NCBI RefSeq assembly: GCF_003610375.1
Contig: NZ_RAPZ01000010.1
Coordinates: 284,161 to 348,160, forward strand
Direction of reading: 5' to 3'
DNA length: 64,000 nt
DNA from: Sphingomonas sp. PP-CC-1A-547
GTDB lineage: Bacteria; Pseudomonadota; Alphaproteobacteria; Sphingomonadales; Sphingomonadaceae
The notes under the pieces were generated by a model, which saw nothing but the letters and a program-made list of their open reading frames with translations, was not told the origin of the DNA and made no database searches. The position numbers were made by a program, and so were the translations under genes. Below, piece after piece: positions 53,029-62,388 of the stretch (the stretch's first letter is position 1; every line of letters starts with the position of its first letter).

Positions 53029-53154
53029 TCCGCAAAAGAAACGGCGCTAACCTTAAACCTTTCTCAACCAACCACTTGTATCCCTCAAATCGCTGATCCG
53101 GTCCGTCCGGTGCAGCCGGGTGACACAGACGCAATCGAAACGATGGAGACCGGA

Positions 53155-53328
53155 ATGAAGACGATCCGCAAGTTTTTCAAGAATTCCAAGGGTGCGACCG
53201 CAATCGAATACGGCCTGATCGCCGCGCTGATCGCAGTTGCCGCGATCGCCGCGATGCAGGGCCTGGGCACCAGCCTGACCAAGACGTTCAACAACGTCTC
53301 GACCAAGCTGAACACCTCGACCACGTAA
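53155..53328 (+). CDS. Flp family type IVb pilin, copy 2
   Basis: A 57-residue pilin precursor with leader KTIRKFFKNSKG, cleavage before ATAIEYGLIAALI, and a hydrophobic helix followed by SLTKTFNNVSTKLNTS. The ATG at 53155 has GGAGA upstream. It is 126 bases after copy 1 and is followed by a strong terminator. The two differ enough to be distinct paralogues. Confidence 0.9.
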   Translation: MKTIRKFFKNSKGATAIEYGLIAALIAVAAIAAMQGLGTSLTKTFNNVSTKLNTSTT

Positions 53329-53386
53329 TCATCGCGCTGGAGAGTGGCGCAATCGCGACCGCTCTCCGGCACGACTTGCGAGTTCA

Positions 53387-53421
53387 AAGGGCGGCGGAAC
53401 CTCGGTTCCGCCGCCCTTTCT
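53387..53421 (+). terminator. Bidirectional intrinsic terminator between the Flp pilin and accA
   Basis: AAAGGGCGGCGGAAC pairs with GTTCCGCCGCCCTTT around CTCG. Convergent genes lie on both sides, and T-runs exist in both directions. Confidence 0.9.
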
Positions 53422-53428
53422 GCGTGGC

Positions 53429-54376
53429 TCAGAGACGGCCCATCTTGAGGAACTTGGCCTGGCGGTCCTTGCGAAGTTCGCTCGGTGTGAGCGGGGCAAG
53501 GTCCCTGAGCGCAGACGACAGCGCATCGGCCAGCGACTCGATCGCGGCCGCGCGGTCGCGGTGCGCGCCACCCAGCGGCTCGGGGACGATATCGTCGATC
53601 ACGCCGAACGACTTTAGGTCCTGCGCAGTGATCCGCATCGCTTCGGCCGCTTCCGGTGCCTTGTCCGCGGTGCGCCACAGGATCGACGCGCAGCCTTCAG
53701 GGCTGATCACCGAATAGATCGCGTGTTCGAACATCAGCACGCGGTTGCCCGCGGCCAGCGCGACCGCGCCGCCCGAGCCGCCTTCGCCAACGATCGCCGA
53801 GACGATCGGAACGCCGGCGTTGAGGCACGCTTCGGTCGAGCGGGCGATTGCCTCCGCCTGACCGCGCTCTTCGGCCTGGATGCCGGGGAACGCACCGGAG
53901 GTGTCGACCAACGTGATGATCGGCAGTCCGAATCGGTTGGCGAGTTCGACTAGGCGGATCGCTTTCCGGTAGCCCTCGGGCTTGCCCATGCCGAAATTGT
54001 GGCGGAGGCGGCTGGCGGTGTCGTCGCCCTTCTCGTGGCCGAGCACCATGATTTTCCGCCCGCGGAACGTCGCGAAGCCGCCAATGATCGCCTGGTCGTC
54101 GCCGAAGGCGCGGTCGCCGGCGAGCGGCACGAACTCGTCGAACAGCGCGGCGACGTAATCCTTGAAGTGCGGACGATCGGGATGGCGCGCGACCTGCGTC
54201 TTCTGCCACGGAGTCAGGCGCGCGAACGTGTCCTTCAGCAGCTTGTCGGACTTCGCCTGCAAGCGGGCGATGTCGGTGGCGAGGTCGACGCTGCCTTCGG
54301 CGGCGGTGTCGCGGAGTTCGTCGATCCGGCCCTGGAGTTCGGCGATCGGTTTCTCGAAGTCGAGGAAGCTTGGCAT
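53429..54376 (-). CDS. accA: Acetyl-CoA carboxylase carboxyltransferase subunit alpha
   Basis: AccA with AccD moves the carboxyl group from biotin to acetyl-CoA to give malonyl-CoA, the substrate for FabD. The 315-residue protein has [17 protein letters not shown], the core [20 protein letters not shown], and [24 protein letters not shown] (here [20 protein letters not shown]), and [15 protein letters not shown]. It lies 31 bases downstream of xerD on the same strand. Confidence 0.95.
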   Translation of the reverse strand: MPSFLDFEKPIAELQGRIDELRDTAAEGSVDLATDIARLQAKSDKLLKDTFARLTPWQKTQVARHPDRPHFKDYVAALFDEFVPLAGDRAFGDDQAIIGGFATFRGRKIMVLGHEKGDDTASRLRHNFGMGKPEGYRKAIRLVELANRFGLPIITLVDTSGAFPGIQAEERGQAEAIARSTEACLNAGVPIVSAIVGEGGSGGAVALAAGNRVLMFEHAIYSVISPEGCASILWRTADKAPEAAEAMRITAQDLKSFGVIDDIVPEPLGGAHRDRAAAIESLADALSSALRDLAPLTPSELRKDRQAKFLKMGRL

Positions 54377-54407
54377 CAGCGGCGGTTACGGCGCGGGATC
54401 GCTCGCG

Positions 54408-55307
54408 TCAACGCGGCGGCATATCCGCGAGCGGGTGACGCGTGTTGACGAGTTCGACGAGGCGGCTCGAATCGACGTGCGTGTAGATCTCCGTGGTGGC
54501 GATATCGGCGTGGCCGAGCATCGATTGCAGCGCGCGCAGATCGGCGCCGCCTGCGAGCAGATGCGTGGCGAAGGCGTGCCGAAGGACGTGCGGGCTGACG
54601 CGGTCGGGGGGAATGCCTGCCTCGGCGGCGATCGCCTTCACGAGTTGATATAGGCGGATGCGCGAGAGATGGCCCTTGCCCGATGGGAACAACCAGAGAC
54701 GATCGGTCGCGACATGGGTGCGCCAGACGGCGACAGCGGCGCGCGCCCGATCGGAGATGGGGACGAGCCGTTCGCGCCCGCCCTTGCCGCGCAGGATGAG
54801 GAAAGGGCGGTCGGGGTGGACCGCGTTGCGCGGCAGGCTGACGAGTTCGGTCGCACGCAGGCCGGAGCCGTAGAGAAGTTCGAACAAGGCGGAAAGGCGC
54901 AGGTCGTTGGGGTCGAGCGGATCGCGGGCGGCACGCTCGGCGATCGCGGCGAAGAGGCGGTCGACGTCGGCGTGGCTGAGAATCTTCGGCAAGGTGCGTG
55001 CTGTGCCCGGCCGCGGAAGCGCCTTGCCGGGATCGTCGGCGCGGTGGCCTTCATCGGCGAGGAACGCGAAGAAGCGGCGGAGCGAGGCGGACTTTCGCCC
55101 CACGGTCGAACGGGACAAGGCCGACCACCCGCTCGCCAGCTTGGCCAACGCGTCGGCATCCGCGTCGGCCAATCCGCCTTCCAGCGCTTGCGAGGCGAGC
55201 GTCAGGTCACTGCGATACGCCGCCACCGTGTTGGCCGCGGCACCGACCTCCGCAGTCATCATTTCCAGGAACCGGTCGATCAGCGCGCGATCGCTACCGT
55301 GGCTCAC
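54408..55307 (-). CDS. xerD: Tyrosine recombinase XerD
   Basis: XerD with XerC resolves chromosome dimers at dif. The 299-residue protein has the N-terminal SAM-like domain ([20 protein letters not shown]) and the catalytic domain with Arg in [25 protein letters not shown], the [14 protein letters not shown] tyrosine end. It is a housekeeping recombinase, not an integrase. Its start overlaps the stop of the large upstream gene (ATGA). Confidence 0.93.
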   Translation of the reverse strand: MSHGSDRALIDRFLEMMTAEVGAAANTVAAYRSDLTLASQALEGGLADADADALAKLASGWSALSRSTVGRKSASLRRFFAFLADEGHRADDPGKALPRPGTARTLPKILSHADVDRLFAAIAERAARDPLDPNDLRLSALFELLYGSGLRATELVSLPRNAVHPDRPFLILRGKGGRERLVPISDRARAAVAVWRTHVATDRLWLFPSGKGHLSRIRLYQLVKAIAAEAGIPPDRVSPHVLRHAFATHLLAGGADLRALQSMLGHADIATTEIYTHVDSSRLVELVNTRHPLADMPPR

Positions 55308-57139
55308 GCGCGCGCGATCGCCTCGGCCGCGATCATCCGCGCTTCGCCGTCGAGACCAACGCTGCGCAGTGCGCCGACGATGCGGTACAGCGCCTCCGGG
55401 GGGATGTCTTTCCAGCTCCCGGCCTGCATACCGACGGCTGCGAGCAGGACGACCGTCCCGGCCTGGCCGTCGCGCGCCGCACGATCGAGCGCCCGCGTCC
55501 AGGCATTGTCCGCGCCGATCCGGACGCCGAGCGACTGTGCCGCGCGTTCGATATCGCCCTGGTTGAGGCGACCGAGGCCTGCCAACCCTGCAAACAGCAT
55601 GCGCTGCTTCAACGCCGAATCGCCCTCGCCACCGGTATAGGACGCAAGGTCCGAATAGCTCAGGCGGCGATTGACGTCGGGATCACTAAGCACGATCATC
55701 GCCCAGGCGTCGCTGCCGGCGGGTACCGAGCTCAGCCAACGCGCCGCGGTGCGATCGAGCCCGGCGGACAGCATCGATGCGACCAGCAGATCCGCGTCAG
55801 CCTTCGCCAGATTGGGGTTTAACCGTGCCGCCGCGCGCGCGGTCAGCACGAGACGCGCATAGCTCGGACGCGCGTTCGCACCGCCCCACAACTGACGCAG
55901 CGCGGTGAGTCGCGAATCAGGGTTGCGGTCGGCATAGGCCGTCTGGAGATCGTTGGCAGTCGCGGTCGCGCCGCTCTGCGTATCGTCGTCGGTCGCAGCC
56001 GCAGCATAAAGATCGACGAGCGCCGCGCTGGACAGCACCCCCTGCCCCGCCGCAGCCTCCGCCGGGGCCAGTCGATCGCCGAGCGCGACGGAGGGCGACA
56101 GCGCCTGCCAGTATTTCACCTGCGGACCCGCCGTGCCGTACAACTCGTCGGGTACCGTAACGCCGGTCGCCATCGCGAGGCCGAACCGCCACGCGGTCAG
56201 CCGGTCGACGCCGTCCCATTCGATCGTCACGGCCTGACGCCCCTGCGCGCCCGCACCGACGACTTTCTGCGCGAGCAGCAGGTCGACGCCGCTGGCGACG
56301 TTGCGCCGCTTGGCGGTCGCGATCAGCGGGCTCGCCTGCGCGGGATTGCCCGACAGCCCGGCGCACATCGCCTGCGCCATCGTCCAGCCGCGCGCCGGGG
56401 CGTAGCGCATCGCACCCGTGACCAGCGGACACAGGCCCGCCGGATCGCCCGTCGCCAGCGCGGTGTTCATCGCGACCTGATAGAGTTTCGGCGTATAATT
56501 GTCGGTGTCGACGGTCTGCGCGACCGCCCGCGCGGCGACCGATTCGCCCATCCGCAGCAACAGCCACGCGCGCTCGGCGGCGAAGTCGGCGCCGTTGGTG
56601 CGGCTGGGCGTATCGACATGCGACACCAGCGCGCGGCGCAACAGGATCGACATCCAGCGCGACGGCAGCGGTGCACTCAGGCGGCGCATCAGCATCTCGA
56701 CATACTGGCCGTCCGCTTCACCAAAGGCATCGGTATCGAGACCGCCTTCGCTCGCCGTGACTGGCCCTACCGTCGCGAGCGAGCGCCGCGCGGACGCCGG
56801 CATCTCGTACTGCGCGAGCACGGCCGGATCGACCGGCGCCGGCGTCGCGGCAGGGGGCACCAGCGGCGCATCGCCCGGCGTCGTCGGCGGCAACGGCTGG
56901 ATCATCGCACCCGGTTGCGCGGGTGCCGGAGCCGGAGCGGCCGGCTGCGCGGGATCGGTCGGACGGGTCGGCTGCGTACCGGCAGGCGGCGTCGGTCGTG
57001 GTGCAGGAGCGGGCGTCGGTTCGCCGAACCCCGGCGGCAGGATCGATTCGGGCCGATCCTGCCCGATCGCCGGTGCCAGCGCGACCAAGGCTCCGACGGC
57101 AACCGCCGCCGCTAAGGATGCCTTAAGAGAGGTTCGCAA
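55304..57139 (-). CDS. Conserved secreted protein of unknown function
   Basis: A 611-residue protein. It has a signal peptide (MRTSLKASLAAAVAVGALVA, then LAPAIGQ), a long proline- and alanine-rich linker (about 35-115, PAPAPRPTPPAGTQPTRP), and a helical remainder that resembles an array of short alpha-solenoid repeats (ARAVAQTVDTDNYTPKLYQV, LCPLVTGAMRYAPARGWTMA). I do not recognise a domain; the helical array suggests a binding scaffold in the periplasm. It overlaps xerD by four bases and the 44-residue protein by 17 bases. It is kept between aroK and xerD in related genomes as far as I remember. Confidence 0.75.
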   Translation of the reverse strand: MRTSLKASLAAAVAVGALVALAPAIGQDRPESILPPGFGEPTPAPAPRPTPPAGTQPTRPTDPAQPAAPAPAPAQPGAMIQPLPPTTPGDAPLVPPAATPAPVDPAVLAQYEMPASARRSLATVGPVTASEGGLDTDAFGEADGQYVEMLMRRLSAPLPSRWMSILLRRALVSHVDTPSRTNGADFAAERAWLLLRMGESVAARAVAQTVDTDNYTPKLYQVAMNTALATGDPAGLCPLVTGAMRYAPARGWTMAQAMCAGLSGNPAQASPLIATAKRRNVASGVDLLLAQKVVGAGAQGRQAVTIEWDGVDRLTAWRFGLAMATGVTVPDELYGTAGPQVKYWQALSPSVALGDRLAPAEAAAGQGVLSSAALVDLYAAAATDDDTQSGATATANDLQTAYADRNPDSRLTALRQLWGGANARPSYARLVLTARAAARLNPNLAKADADLLVASMLSAGLDRTAARWLSSVPAGSDAWAMIVLSDPDVNRRLSYSDLASYTGGEGDSALKQRMLFAGLAGLGRLNQGDIERAAQSLGVRIGADNAWTRALDRAARDGQAGTVVLLAAVGMQAGSWKDIPPEALYRIVGALRSVGLDGEARMIAAEAIARA

Positions 57140-57257
57140 GCGTCACGGCCTTTTCGACGTGGCTCTGCGGACGCTCGGTCGCGCGTCCTGCCAGCAGGAA
57201 CAGGCCGCCGACCACGACCACAAGAACGACGACGACCGAGACGATGAAACGGGACAT
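57123..57257 (-). CDS. Small single-pass membrane protein, 44 residues
   Basis: ATG at 57257 to the stop at 57123. One hydrophobic helix (about residues 4-22, FIVSVVVVLVVVVGGLFLLA) with a short polar tail (ATERPQSHVEKAVTLANLS). It overlaps the 611-residue gene's start by 17 bases, so the two are likely translated together. Unknown function; the tail could face the periplasm and contact the large protein. Confidence 0.75.
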   Translation of the reverse strand: MSRFIVSVVVVLVVVVGGLFLLAGRATERPQSHVEKAVTLANLS

Positions 57258-57360
57258 ACGACGTAACCTTGTAGTGGACGGGGGTAGTGAACGATCGGCG
57301 AAATATCGCGCGCCAAGAGCTTTTGCCCTCGCGCGGTGCCGCTGTATAGCGCGGGCTACG

Positions 57361-57924
57361 ATGTTGCAAAGCCACAACCCTTCCGGCGGACCTTCGGGCG
57401 GTCGCCGCCCTGCCCCGATCGATCGCCCGATCGTGCTCGTCGGGTTGATGGGCGTCGGCAAGACCACCGTCGGCCGCCGCCTCGCGCTGCGCATGAACCT
57501 GCCGTTCGTCGATGCCGACCATGAGATCGAGGCCGCATCGGGGATGACCGTCGCCGAGATCTTCGCCAAATACGGCGAGGACTATTTCCGCGATGGCGAG
57601 CGCCGCGTGATCGCACGGCTGATCGACGGCACGCCCAAGATCATCGCGACCGGCGGCGGCGCGTTCATCAACGACGACACACGGGCGCTGATCCTGCGCG
57701 ATGCAGTGTCGGTGTGGCTCAGCGCGCATCCCGACATCCTGGTCGAACGGGTCGGCCGGCGCGACACGCGTCCTTTGCTGCGCAACCGCGACGCGGGGAA
57801 AGTGCTCGCCGAACTGGCGCGCGTCCGCAACCCGATCTACGCGCAGGCGCACATCCATATTGTCAGCAACAAGACGCCGCACGAAGCGACCGTCGCCGCT
57901 ATCCTGAGAGCGCTTGGCCGATGA
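57361..57924 (+). CDS. aroK: Shikimate kinase
   Basis: Phosphorylates shikimate for aromatic amino-acid synthesis. The 187-residue protein has the P-loop GLMGVGKTT at residues 28-36, DADHEIE, and GGGAFINDDTRALI. The ATG at 57361 is chosen because the earlier frame to 57244 lacks homology. It overlaps aroB by four bases (ATGA). The divergent small membrane protein gene lies about 100 bases away. Confidence 0.95.
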   Translation: MLQSHNPSGGPSGGRRPAPIDRPIVLVGLMGVGKTTVGRRLALRMNLPFVDADHEIEAASGMTVAEIFAKYGEDYFRDGERRVIARLIDGTPKIIATGGGAFINDDTRALILRDAVSVWLSAHPDILVERVGRRDTRPLLRNRDAGKVLAELARVRNPIYAQAHIHIVSNKTPHEATVAAILRALGR

Positions 57925-59021
57925 AGACCGTTACCGTCGAACTGGGTGCGCGGACCTATCCGATCCATATCGAAGCGGGGATTCTCGCGCGGGCTGGCGA
58001 GTTCCTTGAGCCGCTCGCGAAGGGCCGGCGGGTGGCGATCGTCACCGACGAGAATTTGTCGGTGCATCTCGCGACGTTGCAGGCTTCGCTGACCGCTGCG
58101 GGGATCACGTCGGAGGCGATTGTCCTCGCGCCGGGCGAGGGCAGCAAGAGCTGGGCGACGCTGGAGATGCTGTGCGACCGGCTGCTCGAACTCGGTGTCG
58201 AGCGCGGCGATCACGTCGTTGCGCTGGGTGGCGGCGTGATGGGGGACCTGGTCGGGTTCGCCTGCTCGATCCTCAAGCGCGGGTGCAACTTCGTGCAGAT
58301 CCCGACGAGCCTGCTCGCGCAGGTCGACAGCTCGGTCGGCGGCAAGACCGCGATCAACACGAAGGCCGGCAAGAACCTGATCGGCGCGTTCCATCAGCCG
58401 GTGATGGTGCTGATCGATCCGCAGGTGCTCGACACGCTGCCAATCCGGGAACTGCGCGCAGGTTACGCGGAGGTCGTGAAATACGGCCTGATCGACGACT
58501 TCGCGTTCTTCGAATGGTGCGAGGCGAACGGTGCCGCGTTGCTGGGCGGTGACATCGGGCTGCGTGAGTACGCGATCGCACACAGCGTTTCGGCCAAGGC
58601 GCGGATCGTCGCGGCTGACGAGCATGAAACGAACGGCATCCGAGCGTTGCTCAATCTCGGGCACACGTTCGGCCATGCGCTGGAGGCGGAGACCGGGTTC
58701 TCGCAGGCGCTGATCCACGGCGAAGGTGTCGCGGCGGGCTGTTCGCTGGCGTTCGGGTTCTCGGCATCAAAGGGGATTTGCTCGGGTCAGGATGCGGAGC
58801 GTGTTGCCGCCCACTGGCGCGACGTTGGGCTCCCGGACGGTCTCGCGGCAGCGAAGATCGGCGCGAGCGGTGAGCGGCTGGTCGATCACATGCGGCACGA
58901 CAAGAAGATGGCGGCGGGCACCCTCCCCTTCCTGCTCGCGCGAGGGATCGGCCAGACCTATCTCGACAAGACCGTCGACCTCGCCGACGTCGAGACCTTC
59001 CTCGACGCGCAGCCCCGCTGA
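57921..59021 (+). CDS. aroB: 3-dehydroquinate synthase
   Basis: Makes 3-dehydroquinate from DAHP, the second step of the shikimate route. The 366-residue protein has [35 protein letters not shown], and zinc ligands in [14 protein letters not shown] at 57921 overlaps aroK. Its stop overlaps the DUF2256 start (TGATG), so three genes are coupled. Confidence 0.96.
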   Translation: MKTVTVELGARTYPIHIEAGILARAGEFLEPLAKGRRVAIVTDENLSVHLATLQASLTAAGITSEAIVLAPGEGSKSWATLEMLCDRLLELGVERGDHVVALGGGVMGDLVGFACSILKRGCNFVQIPTSLLAQVDSSVGGKTAINTKAGKNLIGAFHQPVMVLIDPQVLDTLPIRELRAGYAEVVKYGLIDDFAFFEWCEANGAALLGGDIGLREYAIAHSVSAKARIVAADEHETNGIRALLNLGHTFGHALEAETGFSQALIHGEGVAAGCSLAFGFSASKGICSGQDAERVAAHWRDVGLPDGLAAAKIGASGERLVDHMRHDKKMAAGTLPFLLARGIGQTYLDKTVDLADVETFLDAQPR

Positions 59022-59161
59022 TGCCCAACGGTGTCGCCAAGCAGAACCTGCCGACGAAAGTGTGCCCGGCGTGCGAGCGGCCGTTCACTTGGCGCAAGAA
59101 GTGGGCGCGAGACTGGGACAGCGTGATCTACTGCTCCGACGCGTGCCGGAAGAAGCGGTAG
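59021..59161 (+). CDS. DUF2256 zinc-ribbon-like small protein
   Basis: 46 residues with two CxxC pairs: [20 protein letters not shown] and [11 protein letters not shown]. This is the DUF2256 signature; a structural zinc is probable. The function is unknown. It overlaps the aroB stop by one base, so it is co-translated with the shikimate genes, an arrangement that may simply reflect operon history. Confidence 0.88.
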   Translation: MPNGVAKQNLPTKVCPACERPFTWRKKWARDWDSVIYCSDACRKKR

Positions 59162-59183
59162 CGTTCCAGTACCCGCAAGAGGT

Positions 59184-59240
59184 TTGTTCACCCGCGAAGG
59201 CGGGTGCCCAGACTGGGTCCCCGCCTTCGCGGGGAAACAA
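59184..59240. repeat. Palindromic repeat, family B (B6), between convergent genes
   Basis: TTGTTCACCCGCGAAGGCGG..GTGCCCAGACTGGGTCCCCGC..CTTCGCGGGGAAACAA. Lies between the ends of the DUF2256 and DUF423 genes and could terminate both. Confidence 0.9.
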
Positions 59241-59245
59241 TTCTG

Positions 59246-59575
59246 CTAGGGGCGAGCCGCACTCCAAGCCAGCCACAACCACCCGCCGATCAGCAACGCC
59301 CCGCCAATCGGCGTTATCGCGCCGAACCACCGCGGCGCACCCAGCGCCATTGAATACAACGTCAACGCGAAGATCGCCGCGCCGACCACGAACAGCCAAG
59401 CCGGCCCCCGCGCCTCCATCCGGATCGCCACCAGCGCCGCGACGACGTGGACGAGTTGATACTGCGCCCCGGTCTTCAGCCATTCCGCCGCCGACCCACT
59501 CGCGCCGTGCGCCCCGAAAGCCCCAGCCGCGACCGCGATCGCGCCGGACAGCGCCGCCAAGATAGCGATAATCAT
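59246..59575 (-). CDS. DUF423 membrane protein
   Basis: A 109-residue protein with four hydrophobic segments, starting MIIAILAALSGAIAVAAGAF and including the conserved GAHG and QYQLVHVVAAL motifs of the DUF423 (YgdD/TMEM256) family. Function unknown. Its start overlaps the Kef-type gene's stop (ATGA), so it is the last gene of that operon. Confidence 0.88.
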   Translation of the reverse strand: MIIAILAALSGAIAVAAGAFGAHGASGSAAEWLKTGAQYQLVHVVAALVAIRMEARGPAWLFVVGAAIFALTLYSMALGAPRWFGAITPIGGALLIGGWLWLAWSAARP

Positions 59576-61335
59576 TGCGTATCATTCCCCCAGGGAAAGC
59601 GTTTGGCGGTCTCGGCACGTGCCGCGCGCATGTCACCGGAGTCGATCTGCAACTGCAACCGCTCCTTGTCCCGCGCGCGGTATTGCTCCTCCGCGCGGTC
59701 GATATCGGCCGGTGCGATCTCGAGCCCGCGCATGACCAGGCGCGCCATCTTCACCGCAGACTCCATCACTTCGCGCACCACCGCGGTCGCCGACGTGTTC
59801 TTCAACTTGACCAGAGCGCGGCGATCGAACGCACGCACGTAGATGGCGGCATCCGGGAAGGCCTCGTGCACACCCTCGATCGTGTCCGGATCGAGCTGGT
59901 CGCCGTCCATGCAGAAGCAGATGATCTCCGCCTCCGACGCGCCCGCCTGCCGCAACAGGTCGAGCCGCGTGCCGTCGCCGTAATAGACCTTCGCACCGAA
60001 CTCGCCGGCGATGTCGATCATCTCGATATCGGTGTCGATCAGCGTCACCGGGATATCCTGCGCGAGCAGCATCTGGCCGACTGTCTGGCCGAACCGCCCA
60101 TAGCCGACGATGATCGCGTTCGCGCCGTCGACCTTGGGGCCGTCGCGCTCCTGCCCCTCGGCGATCGGCTCGGTCCGGAAGCGCCGCGTGATCCCCATGA
60201 GGAACGGCGTCGTCGCCATCGACAGCGTGATGATCGCGCCGAACAAGCTCGCCGCCTGCGGTTCGATCAGCAGCCCGGCCTGCGCCTGCGCGAACAGCAC
60301 GAAGCCGAACTCGCCGCCCTGGCTCAGTAACAGCCCCAGCGCGAATGCCTGCCGCCACGTCATCTTGAACGCCATGCCGATCAGCATGATGACGCTGGTC
60401 TTGGTCGCGATCAGCGCGGCGGCCATCGCCATCACGAAGAACGGGCGTTCGGCGATCGCGTTGAGATCGAGCACCATCCCGACCGCGAGAAAAAACAACC
60501 CGAGCAGGATCGATCGGAACGGCTCGACATCGGCTTCGAGCTCGTGGCGATACGGACTGTCCGCGAGCATCACGCCGGCGATGAACGCCCCGAGCGCGGT
60601 CGACAGCCCGAGCCATTCCATGATCGCGGCGCTGGCGATGACCGTGAACAGCCCCGCGAACACGAACATCTCGCGCTCGCCGAGATTGCCGATCAGCCGG
60701 AAGAACGGCCGCAGCAGGAAGCGTCCCGCGACGACGAGGCCGACGACCGCGAGCACGGTGTAGATCGCGAGCAGCCAGCCGGGGGGCGCATTCGCATCGG
60801 CGGGGTTGCGGCTCATCGCTGCCACGATCGTGATGAGCGGGACGATCGAGAGGTCCTGGAACAGCAGGATCGAGAAGGCCCGCTCACCGAACGGGGTCTT
60901 CATCCGCCCCGACGAGCGGAGCATCGGCAGCACCTGCGCAGTCGACGACAGCGCCAGCGGCAGGCCGAGCGCGAGCGCCGCGGGGAGCGAGAACTTCGCA
61001 CCGACCCAGACGATCCCGGTGATCGCGAGGCCGCAGATCGCGACCTGGAGCAGGCCGAGACCGAAGATCTCCTCCTTCATCTTCCAAAGCCGCGACGGAT
61101 TCAGTTCGAGACCGACGATGAACAGCAGCAGCGTAATGCCGAGTTCGGCGAACCCGAGCTTCGACTCAGCATCGCCGACCAGGCCGAGCACATGCGGCCC
61201 GACGACCGCACCCGCGACCAGATACCCCAGCGTCGCACCGAGGCCGAGCCGGCGGAACAGCAGCACGAACATTAGCCCGAACCCGAGCAATACGACGCCG
61301 TCGCGGAGCAGCGACGGTGCCGTCCCCTCCGCCAT
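59572..61335 (-). CDS. Kef-type potassium/proton antiporter (CPA2) with RCK domain
   Basis: A 587-residue inner-membrane antiporter. Residues about 1-390 hold 12 helices of the Na+/H+ exchanger type (LGYLVAGAVVGPHVLGLVGD, LGITLLLFIVGLELNPSRLW, LGAFIAGVMLADSPYRHELE), followed by a TrkA-N/RCK domain (about 405-540, IIVGYGRFGQTVGQML). Such KefB/C proteins release K+ and are often gated by glutathione adducts. The ATG at 61335 overlaps the stop of the IscU-like gene; a long upstream frame is spurious. Confidence 0.92.
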   Translation of the reverse strand: MAEGTAPSLLRDGVVLLGFGLMFVLLFRRLGLGATLGYLVAGAVVGPHVLGLVGDAESKLGFAELGITLLLFIVGLELNPSRLWKMKEEIFGLGLLQVAICGLAITGIVWVGAKFSLPAALALGLPLALSSTAQVLPMLRSSGRMKTPFGERAFSILLFQDLSIVPLITIVAAMSRNPADANAPPGWLLAIYTVLAVVGLVVAGRFLLRPFFRLIGNLGEREMFVFAGLFTVIASAAIMEWLGLSTALGAFIAGVMLADSPYRHELEADVEPFRSILLGLFFLAVGMVLDLNAIAERPFFVMAMAAALIATKTSVIMLIGMAFKMTWRQAFALGLLLSQGGEFGFVLFAQAQAGLLIEPQAASLFGAIITLSMATTPFLMGITRRFRTEPIAEGQERDGPKVDGANAIIVGYGRFGQTVGQMLLAQDIPVTLIDTDIEMIDIAGEFGAKVYYGDGTRLDLLRQAGASEAEIICFCMDGDQLDPDTIEGVHEAFPDAAIYVRAFDRRALVKLKNTSATAVVREVMESAVKMARLVMRGLEIAPADIDRAEEQYRARDKERLQLQIDSGDMRAARAETAKRFPWGNDTQ

Positions 61336-61766
61336 CAGACTTTCGCCTTTGCAGCGGTGTCGGCAGCCTCGGCCGCGGCTTCGAACGCGAGCCGGATCGA
61401 GGGATGGCGCGCGGTATAGTCGAGCGCGGGGGTGAAGACGTCCATCCCCGGCCAATCGGGCGCGTCGCCCTCGCGCGCAAGCCATGCCGTCAAAGCATCG
61501 CGTACGGCGGCGAGTTCGGCGGGGGTGCGGCCGAGGATGTTCGACGCCAGCAGCGACGACGATGCCTGGCCTAGCGCGCAGGCGCGGACCAGCAGGCCGA
61601 CCTCGCTGACCTTGCCCTCGTCGTCGACCGCGACGTCGATCGTCACACGGCTGCCGCAGATCGGCGAGCGTCGCTCTGCGGTCGCCATCGGCTCAAGCAG
61701 GCGTTCGTGATGCGGGATCGTCGCGGCGAGGCGTAAGATCTCGGCATTGTAAAGGGGCGCGCTCAT
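61335..61766 (-). CDS. IscU/NifU-like scaffold protein lacking the third cysteine
   Basis: A 143-residue protein of the IscU/NifU N-terminal fold. Only two cysteines are present: C37 in SPICGSRV and C63 in RACALGQASSS. IscU normally has a third, near the C-terminal ARHPSIRL segment, and here it is absent. A full iron-sulfur scaffold role is therefore doubtful; this group may carry or sense metal in another way. It overlaps both neighbours (cvpA by four bases, kef by one). Confidence 0.85.
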   Translation of the reverse strand: MSAPLYNAEILRLAATIPHHERLLEPMATAERRSPICGSRVTIDVAVDDEGKVSEVGLLVRACALGQASSSLLASNILGRTPAELAAVRDALTAWLAREGDAPDWPGMDVFTPALDYTARHPSIRLAFEAAAEAADTAAKAKV

Positions 61767-62329
61767 GGCTTCGGTTCGCTTGCGTTATCGGATTTGGAAG
61801 GCGGCGTAGTCGCGCCGAAGACGGGTTTGCCGCGGCGGCGGCGGTCGACGAAATCGGCGATCCCCGCACTGGTCGCGTTGAGCAGCGGATAGGTCCGTGA
61901 CGTCGTCATCCAGCCCGGCCGCCGCGACGGGCCGCCGCTCATCGTGTCCATGACGAGCGTCGCGAGCAGGAAAACGAGGCTCGCAAGGATAAGCCCCTTC
62001 AAGGCGCCGAACCCGAAGCCGAGCGCCCGGTCGACTGGCCCCAAGATCGACGTCCGCGTCCGCGCCCCGATCGCGTTGGCGACCAGCCGCCCGCCGATAT
62101 ACGTGACCCCGGTGATGATCGCGAAAGCGAGCACCGCGGCGCCACCGACGGTGCCGACCATAGGCGACAGCGCGGCGGCGAGCGGGATGTGGAACAGCTT
62201 CAACATCGCCACCATCGCCACCCAGGCGAACATCGACAGCACTTCGGTGACGAACCCGCGCACGAGCCCCAGCACCGCGGACCCGGCGACGGCGATCAGG
62301 ACGACGATGTCTAGGGCGGTGAGGTTCAT
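61763..62329 (-). CDS. cvpA: CvpA family membrane protein
   Basis: A 188-residue inner-membrane protein with four hydrophobic segments (LTALDIVVLIAVAGSAVLGL, VLSMFAWVAMVAMLKLF, VGGAAVLAFAIITGVTYIGG, LKGLILASLVFLLATLVMD) and the CvpA loop with RTRTSILGPVDRALGFGFGA. In E. coli CvpA affects colicin V production and envelope robustness. Here it leads the cvpA-IscU-like-kef-DUF423 operon; radA is nearby, the usual neighbour. Confidence 0.9.
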   Translation of the reverse strand: MNLTALDIVVLIAVAGSAVLGLVRGFVTEVLSMFAWVAMVAMLKLFHIPLAAALSPMVGTVGGAAVLAFAIITGVTYIGGRLVANAIGARTRTSILGPVDRALGFGFGALKGLILASLVFLLATLVMDTMSGGPSRRPGWMTTSRTYPLLNATSAGIADFVDRRRRGKPVFGATTPPSKSDNASEPKP

Positions 62330-62388
62330 GGTCTCTGGAATAGGGACGCTCGGCGCGAACCGCTAGTGCGCGCGGCGACCGACGCGCT

